64,000 nucleotides of DNA from positions 1 through 64,000 of IMG/VR virus record IMGVR_UViG_3300010334_000001; one strand, 5' to 3'. The notes below the pieces were generated by a model. That model was given only the letters and a program-made list of their open reading frames with translations. It was not told the origin of the DNA and did not search any database. How positions within the stretch are numbered: the first letter of the stretch is position 1; each line of letters opens with the position of its first letter. The position numbers were made by a program, and so were the translations under genes. This document shows, piece after piece, positions 60,016-64,000 of this stretch. This DNA is from a virus.

Positions 60016-60173
60016 ATAGCACCTTCGGGAACCATGTACGTTGCCCTGCGGACGCACGCATCACACAGCTCTCTTTCGGTCCATGAGTCTTTCCACACAT
60101 GACCGGTTGGCACCAAGCACTCATCGCAGTACACGATGTCAAGGCCGCTTGCTTGCGACGCGTTCTCGCTCAT
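60012..60173 (-). CDS. 53-aa zinc-ribbon protein
   Basis: From ATG 60173 (ATGA coupling); a longer frame from 60266 would run inside the upstream gene. VYCDECLVPTGHVW and ELCDACVRRATY give two CxxC pairs. Probably a zinc-binding adaptor; function unknown. Confidence 0.65.
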   Translation of the reverse strand: MSENASQASGLDIVYCDECLVPTGHVWKDSWTERELCDACVRRATYMVPEGAM

Positions 60174-60967
60174 CGCACTGTTCTGATCGTTGATGCACGG
60201 GCCGCCCCTGTGTTTGCGTTGGTCACAATGCAGACACCGGTCTTCGTAGTTGTACGCGTGGGGCATGTCTTTCCTTTGTTAGGTGTCGGTCTACTAAGTG
60301 CCGGTGTGGGGTTCTTTGTGATGCGGCCGGTTGTAACTACAGGGATGGTGGGAGTTGGCTCAGGTGATGCAGACGGCTCCAGAGTTACTGTTGGCGTTGG
60401 TGTTGGTGTAGGTGTTGGTGTAGGTGTTGGGCATGCTGCTACGCATGTGGGCCTGTTATTTGCGTCTGGGTACGCCAAGGGAATTTCAAGAGTTGTTCCG
60501 TTTGCTCCTGGCATGGTCCATTGGCCTGAGGTGAAGTTGTAAGAGCCACCTGAGTAGCCCGCAACGTTTCCTACGCCATTCGCCGCTCGTGCTGCCTCAG
60601 CAGGATCTTGAAGTGTTTGCAAAACAACACGCATGCCAGCAAACCAGCCGCTGCCGCACACTTCGGGCGTGCACACAATCACTCCGCCTGTTTGACGGCC
60701 AGTAGTGGGATCAACAATTGCCCAACCGCCATGCTCGCCGGGGGACATTCCTGGCGCGTAAGTGGCGGATGCTAACGGTGTCGGCGTGGGAATTGGAGTT
60801 GCAACTGGGGTAGGTGTCGGCGATGGTGATGGTGCCGTTGATGCGCTTACCGACGGTGTTGGGGTGGGTACCGGGTCTGCTGAGCTGACAGCAGCGTTTG
60901 ATACGGCAACAAGTGATGCGATTGTGGTGAGTGCTGCTGTGGTGGTGGCAATGATTGATTTCTTCAT
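60170..60967 (-). CDS. Secreted Pro/Thr-repeat protein
   Basis: 265 aa. The signal peptide MKKSIIATTTAALTTIASLV is cleaved probably after an Ala-rich site near residue 25-30. Two Pro-Thr-Ser spacer regions (about 33-67 and 178-213) flank a ~100-residue domain with GGWAIVDPTTGRQTGGVIVC and SGSYNF-like stretches with three Cys. The C-terminus is basic. Such proteins cross the membrane and are exposed at the cell surface, so lysogenic conversion or superinfection control is possible; not shown. Confidence 0.7.
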   Translation of the reverse strand: MKKSIIATTTAALTTIASLVAVSNAAVSSADPVPTPTPSVSASTAPSPSPTPTPVATPIPTPTPLASATYAPGMSPGEHGGWAIVDPTTGRQTGGVIVCTPEVCGSGWFAGMRVVLQTLQDPAEAARAANGVGNVAGYSGGSYNFTSGQWTMPGANGTTLEIPLAYPDANNRPTCVAACPTPTPTPTPTPTPTVTLEPSASPEPTPTIPVVTTGRITKNPTPALSRPTPNKGKTCPTRTTTKTGVCIVTNANTGAARASTIRTVR

Positions 60968-60980
60968 GCGGTTTTCCCCT

Positions 60981-61331
60981 CTAACTCCACTGTCCAGTGG
61001 GTTCTGCCATGAATTGGACGCGTTGTCCTGCGGCGGTCGTACGCAGGATTTCCATTTGATCGCGCAAAGTTCTCAAGCGCTCTTTGATTGCTCGCACCTT
61101 GGCTTCGCTTAGTTCGCGATCTCGCAGAGACAATATGGTTTCGTCGTCTGCCGTGTATCGACGCAAGTCCATAGAACCGGTTGCGTCCAAGAAGGCGCGA
61201 GCGTATGCCTTGATGTACTCAACCTTGGCTTCCACCGATTCGTTGTCTGCTAACGCCAAATCGTCTGTTGCTGTGTCTAATAGACGACTGACGTCAGCAA
61301 GTTGGGTGAGCGTTTGCTCTAGTGAATTCAT
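60981..61331 (-). CDS. Small helical protein
   Basis: 116 aa from ATG 61331 after AGGAGACC. An all-helical, coiled-coil-like protein (LEQTLTQLADVSRLLDTATD, AKVEYIKAYARAFLDATGSM, KVRAIKERLRTLRDQMEIL). I recognise the pattern from small phage genes near recombination functions; no function known. Confidence 0.72.
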   Translation of the reverse strand: MNSLEQTLTQLADVSRLLDTATDDLALADNESVEAKVEYIKAYARAFLDATGSMDLRRYTADDETILSLRDRELSEAKVRAIKERLRTLRDQMEILRTTAAGQRVQFMAEPTGQWS

Positions 61332-61340
61332 CTGGTCTCC

Positions 61341-61805
61341 TTACGGCGTGCATGTCCACCGGCCCCCAGCCCAATGGCGTGCACCTGAATTTTTTCCATT
61401 CCAATTGAGCACCGTGGCAAAAGCCATGTGCTGATAGAAAGGTCCCCACTTCTGCATTGGGGTCTTTCGAAGAGTCACAGCAATGTCGTGACCTGTCGTC
61501 TTGCCAAACATGGTTTTTAGCTCAGGTTCGATCATCCACGACGCACCTTTTGTCAATGCGTAAGAGAATTGGAAACCACCTGCGTAGCCGCCTGATCTGT
61601 TTGTAGAAAACCAATGGTTGTTGGATTCTCTTTTCAATACACATAACGTGAATTCGCGTTGACCGGGTAGTGCGTACTTGCCGTTGTAGAGCAAGACAGG
61701 CGCGCTCATCTCTGGCGCAGACTTCGACATGGTGATTGCCGGAGGTGCTGGAAGGGACGGGGTTGTAATGCTCAACATCAAGCCAATGGCAAGTACAGGG
61801 ATCAT
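61341..61805 (-). CDS. Secreted Rpf/lysozyme-like cell-wall enzyme
   Basis: 154 aa from ATG 61805 with GGGAGG upstream. A signal peptide (MIPVLAIGLMLSITTPSLPA) is followed by FTLCVLKRESNNHWFSTN with the probable catalytic Glu, then SGGYAGGFQFSYALTKGASW, the resuscitation-promoting-factor/transglycosylase pattern. It could cleave peptidoglycan from outside. Together with the fibre-like gene next to it, a virion- or wall-degrading role in entry is possible, though the signal peptide argues for secretion. Confidence 0.72.
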   Translation of the reverse strand: MIPVLAIGLMLSITTPSLPAPPAITMSKSAPEMSAPVLLYNGKYALPGQREFTLCVLKRESNNHWFSTNRSGGYAGGFQFSYALTKGASWMIEPELKTMFGKTTGHDIAVTLRKTPMQKWGPFYQHMAFATVLNWNGKNSGARHWAGGRWTCTP

Positions 61806-61876
61806 GAGACCTCCCTTAACGCAGTTCGTGGTGTTGACCAACACACCACCGGAATATTCAGTTGTGATGCGGTTAT

Positions 61877-62065
61877 TTACTGTTCAGCGATCCAGTTTTG
61901 GATGGCTGTCTTCAGGGCAGCAAGCGTGTCGGCTGCTGCAATCTGGCCTTGCACGCTCTGACTTGGGACCTTCATGAGCGTGTCTACGTTGAACAGGTCT
62001 GTGAGTGCGTGACCGTGTCCTTTAAGTCCTCCGGTAGGGCTGATGCGCCCCTTGTTCATGTCCAT
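61877..62065 (-). CDS. Small hypothetical protein next to fibre gene
   Basis: 62 aa from ATG 62065, overlapping the fibre gene's stop (TGATG). ISPTGGLKGHGHALTDLFNV and a helical C-terminus. Possibly a fibre accessory; not recognised. Confidence 0.62.
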   Translation of the reverse strand: MDMNKGRISPTGGLKGHGHALTDLFNVDTLMKVPSQSVQGQIAAADTLAALKTAIQNWIAEQ

Positions 62066-63108
62066 CACGACACCGTGATCTTCAGGTCTCCTACTCGAGG
62101 AGACACGGTGATGTCGGCGTAAAGACTGGACTGGTATCGCTCGGGTGTGCCGCCCCATGTGATGCCGCAGGCGTAAGTACCGTCTACAAGCGTTTGACCC
62201 ATGGAAGTTGGGAGGTCAACCCATCCGTACGCTCCGCGGGCAAATTGGCCAACATCTGTTGTAGCTGCGGGGGCTTCCGGTTCTGAACCAGGCTTATCGG
62301 TGTAGTTATGCAGTCCCCATTGGGATAGGACAACGCCCGGATCTCCTGTGGGACCGTTGCGGTCAAGGTAAACCTGTATGCGCGTCACAGTTCCGCCGGC
62401 AAGGGCAATAAAGGGGTTTGGGCTTCCGAAGAAAAAGTAGGTGGTCATGACTCCGCGGTTATCGCCCCACGCGCTTCCTTCACCCGCGTACCAGTCACTT
62501 ACTGACGACAGCCACGCCGGGTCTGTGGACCCTGCTTTTCCTGCGGACCAGGTGTAAATGTTGGAAGGGCTGAAGTCATATGTGCCGGGGGTGACGGTCG
62601 TCGACGCGTTGGTGAAAAACGTCACGGGCGCACTCCACGAGGAGCGAATGTTGTTGTAAACCGTGCGCACAGCTCTGGAATAGCGCGTGGATGGAGTTAG
62701 TCCTGTTAAAGCCTGTGTTGTAGGTGAAATGGTGTCAAGAACTGCGTACGACTGCGCTACGTCAGCGATTTCATATGACGTGGCCCCTGAGACTGCAGTC
62801 CAAGACAACGATGCTGTTGTGCTGGTGATGGAACCAGCAGCTAGTCCAACGGGGGCGGGAAGGGTTGACGTGTAGGTCATGATGGTTTGTGAATACGTGG
62901 TTCCGTCTACCGTTGTTTCTAAGCGGTAGTCACCTCGCGTATTTGGGGTAGAGGTGATCTCGTAGGTGTAGTTAGCACCTGTGTAGAGAGGCGTTGGGTT
63001 GTTGACCTGATACAGCGTCCAGTTAGTTCCGGTGCCACCCCATGCGAGCACGATGTCTTTCCACGGGCTGGTTCCGTAATACGAAATGAAATAGTCAAGG
63101 GGATTCAT
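62065..63108 (-). CDS. FN3-containing fibre-like protein
   Basis: 347 aa. One fibronectin type III domain at about residues 84-168 (APVGLAAGSITSTTASLSW, YEIADVAQSYAV, LTPSTRYSRAVRTV), then a beta-rich domain with FFFGSPNPFIALAGGTVTRI, YGWVDLP and DGTYACGITWG. It looks like a surface-binding virion protein but is encoded leftward, far from the other tail genes. Confidence 0.72.
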   Translation of the reverse strand: MNPLDYFISYYGTSPWKDIVLAWGGTGTNWTLYQVNNPTPLYTGANYTYEITSTPNTRGDYRLETTVDGTTYSQTIMTYTSTLPAPVGLAAGSITSTTASLSWTAVSGATSYEIADVAQSYAVLDTISPTTQALTGLTPSTRYSRAVRTVYNNIRSSWSAPVTFFTNASTTVTPGTYDFSPSNIYTWSAGKAGSTDPAWLSSVSDWYAGEGSAWGDNRGVMTTYFFFGSPNPFIALAGGTVTRIQVYLDRNGPTGDPGVVLSQWGLHNYTDKPGSEPEAPAATTDVGQFARGAYGWVDLPTSMGQTLVDGTYACGITWGGTPERYQSSLYADITVSPRVGDLKITVS

Positions 63109-63109
63109 G

Positions 63110-63589
63110 TCAGACTCCTGTCATGGCTTGAAGCGCGGCCACGTATTCGGCCGGGTTTCCGGGCACGACGATGGTGTTGTTGGTGATTTGCTTTCCTGTT
63201 GTTGCGTCCTCAAGTCCCAGCAGTTTGGATCGATGGGTCATGATTTTTAGGACGCTTTCAACTGAACGCGAGTCGCCTGCCATGGCGGCCGGCCACACAG
63301 CCCTTTGCAGGGCATCTAGCCTGTTGAGTTCCACTGTCAACATTTGATGCTTTGCGCTTTCATCTACAAGCGTGGCTGCATATCGAATAGCTTCAGAAAC
63401 AAGCCCGGCAGCTGCTGTCTCAGTGATCTTTAGGGCTTCGGCTATCTGCCACCACGTTTGGCCTTCAAGACGCAGGTCGTGGGCCTTCTTAGCAAGCTTT
63501 GCTCGCTGCTCGGCTTCGTTGGCTTCAGACAGAGCTTTGTTTGTACGAGCCAATGCTTTGGAGGTGGTGGTGCTTTTTCTGGCCGTCAT
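63110..63589 (-). CDS. Small terminase-like protein (TerS candidate)
   Basis: 159 aa from ATG 63589 (ATGA coupling; ATG 63598 is an alternative). A Lys-rich N-terminus precedes a helix-turn-helix (DLRLEGQTWWQIAEALKITE). A helical core (LNRLDALQRAVWPAAMAGDS, VESVLKIMTHRSKLLGLED) follows, as in small terminase subunits of actinophages. It would recognise pac/cos DNA and hand it to TerL. Confidence 0.7.
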   Translation of the reverse strand: MTARKSTTTSKALARTNKALSEANEAEQRAKLAKKAHDLRLEGQTWWQIAEALKITETAAAGLVSEAIRYAATLVDESAKHQMLTVELNRLDALQRAVWPAAMAGDSRSVESVLKIMTHRSKLLGLEDATTGKQITNNTIVVPGNPAEYVAALQAMTGV

Positions 63590-63891
63590 GCTGGCCATCC
63601 GTCTTTTACAGCCTGTATGGCTGCTTTGATGGTTTTGTATTCCTTCATGACTGCGCGTCGCTCACGCTCGTCAAGACCACCCCAAATTCCCCAATATTCG
63701 CGGGTAATGAGGCTGTGCTCAAGGCAATTGAATTGCACAGGGCATTTCTTGCAGATGTCTTTTGCTTGAGCTCTTTCAGTATGGGTGAGGGGGTGTTCTT
63801 CGGTGCCGTAGAAGACTTCTACGGGGACGGTGGTGCATCCTGCGTCGTCAAGCCATGAGTCCCTTGGCGTGGAGGGCAAGGCAAGTAGCAT
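63586..63891 (-). CDS. WhiB-family iron-sulphur regulator
   Basis: About 101 aa from ATG 63891; a GTG at 63980 is possible but would overlap the upstream gene heavily. The four cluster-binding Cys are C19, C47, C50 and C56 (CKKCPVQFNC), followed by the G(I)WGG turn (YWGIWGGLDERERR) and a basic C-terminus. WhiB proteins bind sigma factors and are specific to actinobacteria and their phages. Phage versions can block host WhiB function or superinfection. Confidence 0.93.
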   Translation of the reverse strand: MLLALPSTPRDSWLDDAGCTTVPVEVFYGTEEHPLTHTERAQAKDICKKCPVQFNCLEHSLITREYWGIWGGLDERERRAVMKEYKTIKAAIQAVKDGWPA

Positions 63892-64000
63892 CGATGGCGT
63901 CTTGGCTGGTGCACTTGGCGTACCAGATCGGGTGATGAAGAAGGAGCCAGGATGCGACTTCTTCTTTGTTCGAGTTGCCACGTCCGGTTACCGCCTTTTT
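63848..64000 (-). CDS. RuvC-like Holliday junction resolvase, C-terminal part
   Basis: Only the last ~50 residues are in the window (frame open at the right edge). KAVTGRGNSNKEEVASWLLL and SQDAIDATCLALHA correspond to the VTGRGxAxKxQV and DAxDAxAxAxxH end of RuvC. Would resolve branched DNA before packaging. Overlaps the WhiB gene. Confidence 0.75.
   Translation of the reverse strand, partial: KKAVTGRGNSNKEEVASWLLLHHPIWYAKCTSQDAIDATCLALHAKGLMA

Overview
The window is most of the genome of a temperate, long-tailed (siphovirus-type) phage of an actinobacterium. The host group is inferred from a WhiB regulator, a secreted Rpf/lysozyme-like enzyme and an attP core matching the 3' half of a bacterial tRNA-Met(CAU). 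No sequence matches the whole genome to a named phage from memory, so genus and cluster are left open. The window edges are not genome ends: a primase runs off the left edge and a RuvC-like resolvase runs off the right edge, both on the minus strand.

Layout. (1) 1-2565, leftward: replication genes (DnaB-type helicase, two small genes, zinc/Toprim primase). (2) 2566-3345: a 780-bp gene-free divergent region with two copies of a palindrome plus iteron-like repeat block. (3) 3346-50061, one long rightward block: four small genes; large terminase; a tail-fibre cluster of two Gly-rich and four collagen-like proteins; a glycosyltransferase; holin and endolysin; a metallophosphoesterase; a Dps-like ferritin; then a large head module (portal, several basic Gly/Ala-rich membrane-like proteins, an 1151-aa protein, a CbbX-type AAA+ ATPase, an 854-aa protein with a duplicated module, XkdF-like protease, scaffold-like protein, decoration protein, major capsid protein). 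Connectors, tail tube, a frameshifted tail chaperone pair, a 2112-aa tape measure and the tail-tip proteins follow. (4) 50225-55896, leftward: accessory genes, including a very hydrophobic basic protein, a dual-specificity-phosphatase-like protein and a DUF932 protein. (5) 55853-59039: lysogeny module with excisionase, divergent repressor, attP in a tRNA-Met 3' end, five small genes and a tyrosine integrase. (6) 59049-64000, leftward: small zinc-binding proteins, HNH, a secreted Pro/Thr-repeat protein, a secreted Rpf-like enzyme, an FN3 fibre-like protein, a small-terminase-like protein, WhiB and RuvC.

The most notable non-coding signals are a canonical bacterial chromosomal parS site (17269-17284) beside the Dps gene, and a 13-bp asymmetric motif (consensus near TCAGAATGCCTCA) at about a dozen places. 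All of these lie in the few intergenic gaps of the rightward block, the left promoter region and the repressor/excisionase region, where one copy sits inside the spacer of a good promoter. It behaves like an operator or stoperator set. The head module, with a AAA+ ATPase, giant partner proteins and repeated basic membrane-like proteins between portal and capsid, is the least conventional gene block.
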